Assembly: GCA_012511425.1 (NCBI GenBank)
Contig: JAAZGC010000148.1
Coordinates: 1 to 13,785, forward strand
Origin: Clostridiales bacterium
GTDB taxonomy: Bacteria; Bacillota; Clostridia; Oscillospirales; CAG-272
Direction: 5' to 3'
Length of the DNA: 13,785 nucleotides
The notes under the pieces are model-generated. The model ran no database searches, was not told the origin of the DNA, and was given only the letters and a program-made list of their open reading frames with translations. Made by a program: the position numbers and the translations under genes. Of this stretch, positions 1 through 6,299 are shown piece by piece. Numbering within the stretch: the first letter of the stretch is position 1; every line of letters starts with the position of its first letter.

Positions 1-46
1 CATTTTCGTTTTCGTTTAAAACAACATTCTCGTTTTCGTTTGTCAT
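1..46 (-). CDS. rpsR: Probable 30S ribosomal protein S18, N-terminal fragment
   Basis: This is the first 15 codons of a minus-strand gene that runs off the left edge. The reading is MTNENENVVLNENEN, an acidic low-complexity start. The call rests on position: rpsR follows ssb in the rpsF-ssb-rpsR operon of most Firmicutes, and the gap to ssb is only 63 bases. None of the conserved S18 core lies inside the window, so the identity is inferred. An AGAGG element sits about 14 bases before the ATG, which is rather far, so the true start could differ slightly. S18 binds the small subunit platform together with S6. Confidence 0.5.
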   Translation of the reverse strand, partial: MTNENENVVLNENEN

Positions 47-109
47 AATAACTAATGAAACCTCTTTTATCATTTTTATTGCATTATGTTCGGATAAGCA
101 AAGCAGGCT

Positions 110-628
110 TCAGAAAGGAAGCGATTCGTCGTCTGCGATTTCTTCAAAATTCGGCTGTTTGTCCGAGTCGTCGTTCAGATCCGAAGTAGTATAGCTCGAA
201 GGAGTATACGACTGATTTTGCTGAGCGTAGCCGGACTGTGACTGCTGTGTCGGGGCTGTGTTCATCTGATTTGCATACGGATTTTCCGAGCGCGAATCAA
301 CGAAGTTGACATCGTCGGCAATGATCCTGGTGCTGTAACGTTTTACGCCGTTACTATCAGTCCAGTTATCATTCTGAAGGGTTCCGCTGATGAATATGGA
401 ACTTCCTTTGCGGAAATATCTTGATACAAACTCGGCCCGTTCTCTCCAGCAGGTGACATTGAAGAAATCCGCGGTAGGCTGATTCTGATCCTGCTGACTT
501 CTGCCTGTGCGGCGAGATACAGCGATGCTGAAGGTCACCATCGGAATTCCGGTTGTGGTCTGGCGAAGCTCGGGATCGGCTGTAAGACGTCCGCCGAGAA
601 AAATGCGGTTATAGTTGAAATTAGCCAT
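110..628 (-). CDS. ssb: Single-stranded DNA-binding protein
   Basis: A 172-residue SSB that coats single-stranded DNA during replication, repair and recombination and recruits partner proteins through its C-terminal tip. The N-terminal OB fold (about residues 5-108) opens with NRIFLGGRLTADPELR and contains the family's VTFSIAVSRR strand. A flexible Gln/Ser/Tyr-rich linker follows (about 115-150), and the protein ends in the classic acidic tip DDESLPF. The length is normal for a Firmicute SSB. The start is set by a strong GGGAGG site about 8 bases before the ATG. It lies 33 bases after rpsF and before a probable rpsR, the standard operon order, and is presumably cotranscribed with rpsF from the promoter at 1050-1078. 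The identification is secure. Confidence 0.97.
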   Translation of the reverse strand: MANFNYNRIFLGGRLTADPELRQTTTGIPMVTFSIAVSRRTGRSQQDQNQPTADFFNVTCWRERAEFVSRYFRKGSSIFISGTLQNDNWTDSNGVKRYSTRIIADDVNFVDSRSENPYANQMNTAPTQQSQSGYAQQNQSYTPSSYTTSDLNDDSDKQPNFEEIADDESLPF

Positions 629-661
629 TACGGTAACCTCCCTTTCGTTGTATATCAGTTT

Positions 662-964
662 TTATTGATGATCATCAAGGCGGGTGGTCATCGAGCGGAT
701 AATGCTCTCGGTGATGCTGAAGACACGGTCAAGCTCGTTGGGAAAATCTGCCGGCGCTTTGTAGTCTACCAGGACATAATACCCTTCGACTTCGTCGTTG
801 ATGGGATACGCAAGACGGCGCTTGCCCCATTCGCTGAATTCTCTGATTGTTCCGTTTTCTTCGATCATGCCCTTGAATCTTTCGACAAGAGCCGCTATCT
901 CGCTGTCGGCGAGAGTGGAGTCGATGATAAACAGGGTTTCGTATGACATATTGGGCTTTTCCAT
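662..964 (-). CDS. rpsF: 30S ribosomal protein S6
   Basis: A 100-residue protein of normal S6 length. S6 binds 16S rRNA in the platform of the small subunit as a pair with S18. The sequence shows the family pattern: an N-terminal strand SYETLFIIDSTL, a helix (residues about 19-35), the strand region around WGKRRLAYPINDEVEGYYVL, and a final helix ending ITESIIRSMTTRLDDHQ. An open frame extends upstream to 1078, but the ATG at 964 is preceded by a strong GGGAGG site 8-9 bases away, and the upstream residues look nothing like S6. It is the first gene of the rpsF-ssb-rpsR operon. The leader upstream carries a hairpin that may be an autoregulatory site. Confidence 0.96.
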   Translation of the reverse strand: MEKPNMSYETLFIIDSTLADSEIAALVERFKGMIEENGTIREFSEWGKRRLAYPINDEVEGYYVLVDYKAPADFPNELDRVFSITESIIRSMTTRLDDHQ

Positions 965-991
965 AAAAGCTACCTCCCTTTGGACATATGT

Positions 992-1018
992 CTGCCGACA
1001 TAACAAATTTATCGGCAG
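992..1018 (-). promoter_or_regulatory. rpsF leader hairpin, candidate S6:S18 autoregulatory site
   Basis: In the transcript, CTGCCGA and TCGGCAG form a 7-bp perfect stem. The 13-base loop can close further with TAA/TTA, which leaves a two-base UG bulge. The hairpin sits about 28 bases before the rpsF start, shortly upstream of its ribosome binding site. In many bacteria the S6:S18 pair binds a structured element with a conserved CCG in the rpsF leader and represses its own operon. The CCGA here and the position suggest the same role, but I could not align it to the known motif base by base. Confidence 0.45.
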
Positions 1019-1049
1019 CAAGGAGAAACATAAAGTTTCTAACTTTGAT

Positions 1050-1078
1050 ATTATACCACACAATACGCCGTATGTCAA
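1050..1078 (-). promoter_or_regulatory. Consensus promoter of the rpsF-ssb-rpsR operon
   Basis: On the minus strand the -35 is TTGACA (1078-1073) and the -10 is TATAAT (1055-1050), with exactly 17 bases between them. All twelve positions match the housekeeping sigma consensus, as expected for a highly expressed ribosomal operon. Transcription would start near 1043, giving a leader of about 80 bases. Confidence 0.9.
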
Positions 1079-1181
1079 TAGCTTTTATCAATTTGATAAT
1101 ATTTAGCAGGATTATATTTTACAATTATGGTGAATAAGATTTGATAATCACCGCAGTTTTCATAACTGATTCAGATTTTAC

Positions 1182-1210
1182 TTGACAATTCAGGTGCGAT
1201 GCTGTAAAAT
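1182..1210 (+). promoter_or_regulatory. Promoter of the phosphatase-family gene
   Basis: TTGACA (1182-1187) and TAAAAT (1205-1210) are separated by 17 bases, 11 of 12 matches to the housekeeping consensus. The start of transcription would be near 1217, leaving a short leader of about 25 bases before the gene at 1244. It points away from the rpsF promoter. Confidence 0.8.
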
Positions 1211-1243
1211 ATTATAAACCATTATAACAACTCGGAGGCAATG

Positions 1244-2053
1244 ATGATTTACGACCATGTTTTCCTTATCGGAGTTGACGGTGCCGGCGCTTTCTTCAAA
1301 GACGCCGATACCCCAAACCTCGATTATATTGCAAAAAACTCTCCTGTTTCCTTAACACATAACGGGCGCACTGCGTTCCCTTCGATTTCGGCGGAATGCT
1401 GGGGAGCGATGCTCCTTGGCGTAACTCCCGAAGCTCACGGCTTAACAAACGGATATATCAGCGACGAAGCACACATAAGGAGCGGCGATGTTTCACAGCC
1501 GTCCGTCTTCAAGCTGGCAAGGGAGAAATATCCGAACGCAAGGCTTGTCTCTTACAGCGACTGGAATCCGATAAATATCGGAATTATCGAAGACGATATC
1601 GGTGTCGAGAAAAAAACCGGCGGAACTGCCGAACTAACCAAATTTATCGTTGATTCGATAAACAGCGATGAGATACCGAAGCTGCTTTTCGTTCAATATG
1701 ACTGCGTCGACGGTGCCGGACATCACTTCGGCTACGGCACAAAGCAGTATTATGATTCGATATCTCTAATCGATTCCTGCATCGGCGTTATCTGGAATAC
1801 TCTTCGGATGAAGGGCGCTCTCGGAAACACCTTGCTTATCGTAACCGCCGATCACGGCGGCACTCCCGGAGGAGGTCACGGCGGCGACACTCCCGAAGAA
1901 ATGACGATCTTCTGCGGCGTTTACGGAAAGGATGTTAAGAACGAAGCGATTCCCGAACTCGATGTCTGGGATATTCCCAACATCATCGGTCATGCGCTCG
2001 GGCTTGAGGCTCCGCCGAGCAGGGTCGGAAGACTGCCGGAAAACATATTCTGA
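1244..2053 (+). CDS. Alkaline-phosphatase-superfamily hydrolase (type I phosphodiesterase/pyrophosphatase-like)
   Basis: A 269-residue protein with no signal peptide or membrane segment, so it is probably cytoplasmic. It has the two-metal hydrolase core of the alkaline phosphatase superfamily: Asp12 in FLIGVDGAG, Asp156 and His160 in DGAGHHFG, Asp203-His204 in VTADHGG and His212 in GGGHGG. The segment around residues 43-66 (TAFPSISAECWG to TPEAHGL) matches the nucleophile region of the nucleotide pyrophosphatase/phosphodiesterase type. However, the usual Thr of the TFPN motif aligns with Ala, so the nucleophile may be Thr43 or a nearby Ser. The substrate is unknown, and it is shorter than typical NPP enzymes. 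Two adjacent ATGs are possible: 1241 is only 2 bases from GGAGG, while 1244 is 5 away and preferred. It stands alone between its own promoter and terminator. Confidence 0.82.
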   Translation: MIYDHVFLIGVDGAGAFFKDADTPNLDYIAKNSPVSLTHNGRTAFPSISAECWGAMLLGVTPEAHGLTNGYISDEAHIRSGDVSQPSVFKLAREKYPNARLVSYSDWNPINIGIIEDDIGVEKKTGGTAELTKFIVDSINSDEIPKLLFVQYDCVDGAGHHFGYGTKQYYDSISLIDSCIGVIWNTLRMKGALGNTLLIVTADHGGTPGGGHGGDTPEEMTIFCGVYGKDVKNEAIPELDVWDIPNIIGHALGLEAPPSRVGRLPENIF

Positions 2054-2060
2054 ATAATAT

Positions 2061-2101
2061 CATGCCCGGACTTTTTGAAGAATCCGGGCATGAGTTTTTT
2101 T
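2061..2101 (+). terminator. Rho-independent terminator of the phosphatase-family gene
   Basis: A 10-bp perfect stem (CATGCCCGGA 2061-2070 with TCCGGGCATG 2083-2092), a 12-base loop, and a run of seven T at 2095-2101. It begins 7 bases after the stop codon. The other strand lacks a good T run beyond the stem, so it mainly serves the plus-strand gene, though thrS ends only 3 bases away on the minus strand. Confidence 0.92.
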
Positions 2102-2103
2102 GT

Positions 2104-3993
2104 TCAGAAATCAACCGAGAGATTTGCCGCTTCTTCGGCGGCTTTTTTGATAAATTCGTCTGCAGGAATCGCACCGATGTCGCCCTGAGTGCGTCTGCGA
2201 ACCGATACGGTTCCCTCGTTTACTTCTTTTTCGCCGAGGATGAGCATATAGGGAATTTTCTCTACTTGACCCTCACGAATCTTATAGCCGATTTTTTCGT
2301 TGCGGTCGTCAACTGTGACGCGGAAATTGAGTGCAGTGAGCTTCTTTTCGAGGCTCTTTGCATACTCAAGCTGACTGTCGCCTATCGGCAGCAGGCGTAT
2401 CTGCTCGGGGGCGCACCAGAACGGAATGGCTCCCGCGTATTTTTCAATAAGATAAGCGAGGGTGCGCTCATAGCATCCTATCGAGGTGCGATGGATGATA
2501 TACGGGGTCTTCTTCTGACCGTCGCGGTCGACATACTCCATACCGAAGTTTTCCGCAAGCATCTGGTCGATCTGAATGGTGACAAGGGTGTCTTCTTTGC
2601 CGTGGACATTTCTCATCTGGACATCAAGCTTGGGACCGTAGAAAGCGGCTTCGCCGATACCGATGCTGTATCTTATACCGAGGTCGTCAAGTATCGTCTT
2701 CATTGTGCTCTGGGCTTCATCCCACTGCTCTTTTGTGCCGATGTATTTTTCGCGGTTGTCGGGATCCCACTGGGAAAAACGGTAGTATATGTCCTTATCG
2801 AAGCCTATCGCCTTCATCATGAAGAGAACGAGATCGAGACAGCCGCGGAATTCGTCTTCAAGCTGCTCGGGCGTGCAGATAAGATGTCCTTCGGAGATAG
2901 TGAACTGTCGCACGCGGATAAGGCCGTGCATCTCGCCGCTGCTCTCGTTGCGGAAGAGAGTCGAAGTCTCGCTCAGCCTCATCGGAAGATCGCGGTAAGA
3001 ACGGGCACGATTCAGGAATACCTGATACTGGAAGGGACAGGTCATGGGGCGGAGCGCAAAGACTTCGTCGTCTTTCTCCTCGTCTCCCATAACGAACATC
3101 CCGTCTTTGTAGTGATCCCAGTGACCGGAGATCTTATACAGATCGCTCTTTGCAAAGAACGGAGTCTTGGTAAGCTGCCAGCCGCGGCGGCATTCTTCGT
3201 CTTCGACAAAGCGCTGAAGCAGCTGTATTGTTTTCGCGCCTTTCGGCAGCAGTATCGGCAGCCCCTGACCTATGTAATCTACTGTTGTGAAGTATTCAAG
3301 CTCGCGGCCGAGGTTGTTGTGATCGCGCTTTTCAGCTTCGGCACGCATCTCGAGATGCTTCTTCAGATCGTCCTTCTTTGTAAAGGCGATTCCGTAAATC
3401 CTCTGAAGCATCTTGTTTTTGCTGTTGCCTTCCCAATATGCACCGGTACATTGGGTAAGTTTAAACGCTTTTATCGCTCCGACGGAATAGAGATGAGGTC
3501 CGGCACAAAGGTCGATGAAATCGCCCTGTTTGTAGAAAGTGATGAGCTCACCTTCGGGAATGCGGTCGATAAGCAGCAGTTTATACGGCTCACCGCGGTC
3601 TTCCATGAGCTTTTTAGCTTCTTCGCGCGGAAGCTCGAACCTTTCTTCCTTCGGGTTTTCCTTGATTATCTTTTTCATTTCTTTTTCGATTTCGTCAAGA
3701 GCATCCTGAGTAAACGGGGTGTCGCTGTCAAAATCGTAATAAAAGCCTTCGTCTATTGCCGGGCCGATGGCAAGCTTTGCCGACGGATATAGCCGTTTTA
3801 CCGCGGCGGCAAGCACATGGGAACAGGTATGCCACAGCACCTTTTTGCCCTCTTCTTCATCGAATGTCAGCGGAGCGACATCGGCATTATCGCACACTTC
3901 GCGAGCCAGGTCAACAGTTCTGCCGTTAACCGAAGCGGCAATTGTTTCTTTTGTAAGCAGATTTTTTTCCTTTAGCATTTCATATGCTGTCAT
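2104..3993 (-). CDS. thrS: Threonyl-tRNA synthetase, divergent clostridial type
   Basis: A 629-residue class II synthetase that charges tRNA-Thr with threonine in the cytoplasm. Domains in order: a shortened TGS-like N terminus (1-50), the editing domain with HTCSH (55-59) and DLCAGPH, the catalytic core, and a C-terminal anticodon-binding domain (about 530-625). Catalytic zinc ligands are visible as Cys in RPMTCPFQ, His in SEGHLI and His in IIHRTSIG. Motif 2 is RNESSGEMHGLIRVRQF. It differs from the common enzyme: FTISEGH replaces FTQDDAH, and about 18 residues are missing before the editing histidines. The ATG at 3993 is chosen for its GGGAGG site and MTAYEML start; an upstream in-frame extension to 4074 runs into the T-box terminator and is not coding. 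It is controlled by the T-box leader upstream. Confidence 0.96.
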   Translation of the reverse strand: MTAYEMLKEKNLLTKETIAASVNGRTVDLAREVCDNADVAPLTFDEEEGKKVLWHTCSHVLAAAVKRLYPSAKLAIGPAIDEGFYYDFDSDTPFTQDALDEIEKEMKKIIKENPKEERFELPREEAKKLMEDRGEPYKLLLIDRIPEGELITFYKQGDFIDLCAGPHLYSVGAIKAFKLTQCTGAYWEGNSKNKMLQRIYGIAFTKKDDLKKHLEMRAEAEKRDHNNLGRELEYFTTVDYIGQGLPILLPKGAKTIQLLQRFVEDEECRRGWQLTKTPFFAKSDLYKISGHWDHYKDGMFVMGDEEKDDEVFALRPMTCPFQYQVFLNRARSYRDLPMRLSETSTLFRNESSGEMHGLIRVRQFTISEGHLICTPEQLEDEFRGCLDLVLFMMKAIGFDKDIYYRFSQWDPDNREKYIGTKEQWDEAQSTMKTILDDLGIRYSIGIGEAAFYGPKLDVQMRNVHGKEDTLVTIQIDQMLAENFGMEYVDRDGQKKTPYIIHRTSIGCYERTLAYLIEKYAGAIPFWCAPEQIRLLPIGDSQLEYAKSLEKKLTALNFRVTVDDRNEKIGYKIREGQVEKIPYMLILGEKEVNEGTVSVRRRTQGDIGAIPADEFIKKAAEEAANLSVDF

Positions 3994-4027
3994 TTTATAA
4001 ATCCTCCCTTGTTGGATTGTCATAAAT

Positions 4028-4065
4028 AAAACAAAAACCCCCGGACTGCGCAATCGCATCCGGGG
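4028..4065 (-). terminator. Regulated terminator of the thrS T-box leader
   Basis: In the transcript CCCCGGA (4065-4059) pairs with TCCGGGG (4045-4039), and an inner TGCG/CGCA helix extends it. TTTTTGTTTT follows immediately. The 5' arm (4065-4061) is also the 3' arm of the antiterminator, so the two structures exclude each other, as expected for T-box control. Confidence 0.92.
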
Positions 4066-4216
4066 TGTCCTCAATCAGAGAACACGGTTCCACCCGAGTA
4101 TAACTCATTTATAATATTAAATTAAAATATATGCGGTATTCACCGGGGTTATCCGACGGGGCTTTCAGCCTTGACTCCGCTCTCTTTGCGTATTAAACCG
4201 GGAACTTATCATATAT
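4034..4216 (-). promoter_or_regulatory. T-box riboswitch controlling thrS, specifier ACC (Thr)
   Basis: All main parts of a T-box leader can be drawn. Stem I is closed by ATATATG (4216-4210) with CATATAT (4133-4127), followed by CCGG/CCGG. The specifier loop on the 3' side reads GAAT-ACC-G, with ACC (4137-4135) a threonine codon followed by a purine. The distal arm holds AGAGAGCGG and GGCTGAAAGC, the conserved AGAGA and GNUG-type elements. The T-box core is GGGTGGAACCGTG (4095-4083). The antiterminator is CGGG/CCCG (4096-4093 with 4064-4061), the 7-base bulge TGGAACC, and GTGTTCTC/GAGGACAC. Uncharged tRNA-Thr should pair its NCCA end with UGGA in the bulge, predicting a U discriminator base, and so stabilise the antiterminator. 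The 5' specifier strand has AGTT where AGTA is usual. Confidence 0.93.
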
Positions 4217-4235
4217 CTGCTTTTTGAATACAGGG

Positions 4236-4264
4236 TTGACAAATAAATTTCGATATGGTATAAT
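4236..4264 (+). promoter_or_regulatory. Consensus promoter of the DUF6323/DUF6179/peptidase operon
   Basis: TTGACA (4236-4241) and TATAAT (4259-4264) are separated by 17 bases, a perfect match to the housekeeping consensus. The predicted start near 4271 leaves an untranslated leader of about 150 bases before the gene at 4425. That leader contains only small weak hairpins (GTTAA/TTAAC near 4348-4364, CCGG/CCGG near 4396-4406), and I recognise no riboswitch in it. The promoter lies inside the transcribed leader of the opposing thrS gene. Confidence 0.85.
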
Positions 4265-4298
4265 ATTATCAGTCGTTTCTGCTACTCAAATTATAAAT

Positions 4299-4327
4299 AT
4301 CATATCATAAAATATGCTTTTTGTCAA
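4299..4327 (-). promoter_or_regulatory. Promoter of thrS
   Basis: On the minus strand TTGACA (4327-4322) and TATGAT (4304-4299) are 17 bases apart, 11 of 12 consensus matches. The start near 4292 puts about 76 bases before the T-box stem I. A second, weaker candidate (TTGAGT, 18 bases, TATTAT) lies about 30 bases further downstream and would shorten that extension. Confidence 0.75.
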
Positions 4328-4424
4328 CAGCGAAACACTTATCTTTTGTTAATTTTATATTAACGTTACCTAATAAATTCCGATATTACTTTTGCCGGCA
4401 AGCCGGTGTGTTTCGGAGGTTTAT

Positions 4425-5177
4425 ATGTCAGAAACAAGTCTTTCAGACATAACTAAAGGCGGCTATACCAAAGCGATAATAAATACCCGAGCCAAGAATG
4501 CGATACTCTCCCTGAACGAAGAAACCGGCCGTTTCGGACTTACTTTGACCGAGGACGAGGCAAAGGAGCTTGTAATAACACGAGAAACGGCATTGCGCGA
4601 CAACGCAAGAGTCGAATTCGGAATCGGCGCTGTTAAGCTTATTATAGAAGAATTCGCCGACTCACCTTATATTGACAGCAGCAACTATGCACAAACCTTA
4701 AATGAACTCACCGACCTTTTCTACTATATCAAAAGCGAAACGGACGATAAAATTTCCGACCGCGACCTTGTTGAAAAGCTTAAATATTTATATGAGAATA
4801 CCTGCGGCGGTTCGCTTGAGCTTCTGATGAGCCGAGATACCGATCAGCTGATAAGACAGATTAACGGTTATTCCGAAAAAGCGGATAAAAAGTATGTATA
4901 CAAACCGCTTCCCGAATATTTCAGTCTCGGCGACGATATCAATGACAATGTTCAGGATAACGACGACGATAAACTCCTTGACGAAGATACAAAACCGATT
5001 GATGAATACGGATTCAGAATAATCGATATGAATGAAGACGACGAGGGGCTGGACGAAGGGGAGTACTCTTCACCCCGATATAAGATTGAAAACGATTACG
5101 CCGATAACCCTGAATACGACGGTGAATCAAATTACGACGATGATGACACTCCGTTCGGTGCCCATCGGGATTATTAA
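4425..5177 (+). CDS. DUF6323-like protein with acidic C-terminal tail, function unknown
   Basis: A 250-residue protein with no signal peptide or membrane segment. Residues about 20-150 are mostly helical and resemble, from memory, the clostridial family DUF6323: the stretch FGLTLTEDEAKELV (37-50), then ALRDNARVEFG (56-66), DSPYIDSSNYAQTLNEL and TCGGSLELL. From about residue 170 the protein becomes a low-complexity tail very rich in Asp and Glu (for example DDINDNVQDNDDDK), with several Tyr; I do not recall such a tail in other members. The ATG at 4425 has a GGAGG site 7 bases upstream; an in-frame ATG at 4392 lacks one. It is first in an operon with a DUF6179-like gene 58 bases downstream, the partner this family usually has. 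The function is not known; the family name is a recollection that I could not check. Confidence 0.7.
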   Translation: MSETSLSDITKGGYTKAIINTRAKNAILSLNEETGRFGLTLTEDEAKELVITRETALRDNARVEFGIGAVKLIIEEFADSPYIDSSNYAQTLNELTDLFYYIKSETDDKISDRDLVEKLKYLYENTCGGSLELLMSRDTDQLIRQINGYSEKADKKYVYKPLPEYFSLGDDINDNVQDNDDDKLLDEDTKPIDEYGFRIIDMNEDDEGLDEGEYSSPRYKIENDYADNPEYDGESNYDDDDTPFGAHRDY

Positions 5178-5235
5178 ACAAAAGCTATAACGGTAAGACA
5201 GACGCTTTTGCGTTGGAAAGAAAGTGATATGAAAA

Positions 5236-6261
5236 ATGGATAAAAAAGACATTGATTCAACAAAGCTTTCTGCTGTCAATGCGCCGAATGCCAAAAATGA
5301 CAAAAAGAAACGCAAGAAGATGCGGCTGAACCGCAAAAAAATCAAATATCATAACTACACCATCACGCTGCTTGACGAAGCGCTGAGGTGCGGTTATATT
5401 ACCGAGATCGAAGGCAGCCGGATTAAAGCCGGCATTACCGATGCACTTGAAGAAGCCGTAAAAACTTATACCGGCAATGAATCAACTTCGGTTATAAAAG
5501 AAACCGCAAATTCCCTGCTTAAGTCGGTGCTTTTTGCCATCGATGCTTATCTGCTGGGTATAAATGACGACAGAAAAGCCATTGATGCGATAAAGGCAAA
5601 CAAGATGCCCCGGCTTTACAATCTCGGCATGAAACAGCTGAAGCTGCTTTGCTACGAAACGCTTTCTCTGCTTGCCAAAGCCAGATCAAACCGAATTGTT
5701 ACTCCGAATGAAGCTTACAAAAAGCTTATCGACTCGGATGTTACCGATTTTCTTAAAACATACAATATAGCAACGAATGCGCATGTGACCGGCGTCTTCG
5801 ATTATAAAACCGCTTTGCCCGTCAAGAATTATCGCGGGATTTATTGCATAAAAATGACAATGTATTACCTCTATTGCGAAAACAGCTTCTGTTCTTCATT
5901 TGATCCGCAGGAGATTAACCGACTGTATCAGCGCTGGTGCGACCAGAATAATGAAGAATACGGAAAAGCAAAGGTAAGCATCTTCACAATCACATATGCA
6001 ACCGCTTTGCTGTGCGACTATCTGAAAAAAGAGCACGGAACTCTCACATTGACCTACGATGACTGTGACCTTGTCTGCCGCATAATGGAAGATTTTACAA
6101 TCGCAGAGATCGCAGGCATACTTCGCACCACCTCTTCTCACATGGTCGACGGGGATGCCGAATATAACTCCAAAGCATTGGAAAAGATGATCCCGCGACT
6201 GGCCCGCGCCATTGCATCGGGTCAGCTTTCATCGATCATGCCGATCGACACCGGCGATTAA
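5236..6261 (+). CDS. DUF6179-like protein, function unknown
   Basis: A 341-residue soluble protein, largely helical. After a disordered, strongly basic N-terminal stretch (about residues 20-38, with KKKRKKMRLNRKKIK), it shows a pattern I associate with the clostridial family DUF6179: LLDEALRCGYITEIE, then YTGNESTSVIKETANSLL, VLFAIDAYL, TPNEAYKKLI, and the CENSFCSSFDPQEINRLY segment. No catalytic motif can be named. It follows the DUF6323-like gene and precedes a cysteine peptidase by 38 bases, so the three are probably cotranscribed. The ribosome binding site (GGAAAG, about 16 bases upstream) is weak, which suggests lower translation than its neighbours. The basic N terminus could contact nucleic acid or the acidic tail of the upstream protein; this is speculation. 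Confidence 0.7.
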   Translation: MDKKDIDSTKLSAVNAPNAKNDKKKRKKMRLNRKKIKYHNYTITLLDEALRCGYITEIEGSRIKAGITDALEEAVKTYTGNESTSVIKETANSLLKSVLFAIDAYLLGINDDRKAIDAIKANKMPRLYNLGMKQLKLLCYETLSLLAKARSNRIVTPNEAYKKLIDSDVTDFLKTYNIATNAHVTGVFDYKTALPVKNYRGIYCIKMTMYYLYCENSFCSSFDPQEINRLYQRWCDQNNEEYGKAKVSIFTITYATALLCDYLKKEHGTLTLTYDDCDLVCRIMEDFTIAEIAGILRTTSSHMVDGDAEYNSKALEKMIPRLARAIASGQLSSIMPIDTGD

Positions 6262-6299
6262 TAATCAGACAACAAACTTATTTGAAAGGAACATGCCTT

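Noticed and set aside
965..1078. N-terminal extension of rpsF by 38 residues
   Set aside because: The region contains the consensus promoter and leader, and the ATG at 964 has an ideal ribosome site and a normal S6 start.
2062..3792. Plus-strand open frame of 576 codons opposite thrS
   Set aside because: It mirrors the codon pattern of thrS on the other strand, has no family resemblance, and begins inside the terminator of the phosphatase-family gene. thrS is certain, so this is a shadow.
3994..4074. N-terminal extension of thrS by 27 residues
   Set aside because: It would translate the T-box terminator; the ATG at 3993 has its own GGGAGG site.
5229..5243. Four-codon reading frame (ATGAAAAATGGATAA) overlapping the DUF6179-like start
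   Set aside because: Too short to support as a gene, and the local ribosome site is weak; it could be chance in an A-rich stretch.
6282..6299. TTG start adding six residues to the C1B peptidase
   Set aside because: It overlaps the GAAAGGA ribosome binding site that serves the ATG at 6300.
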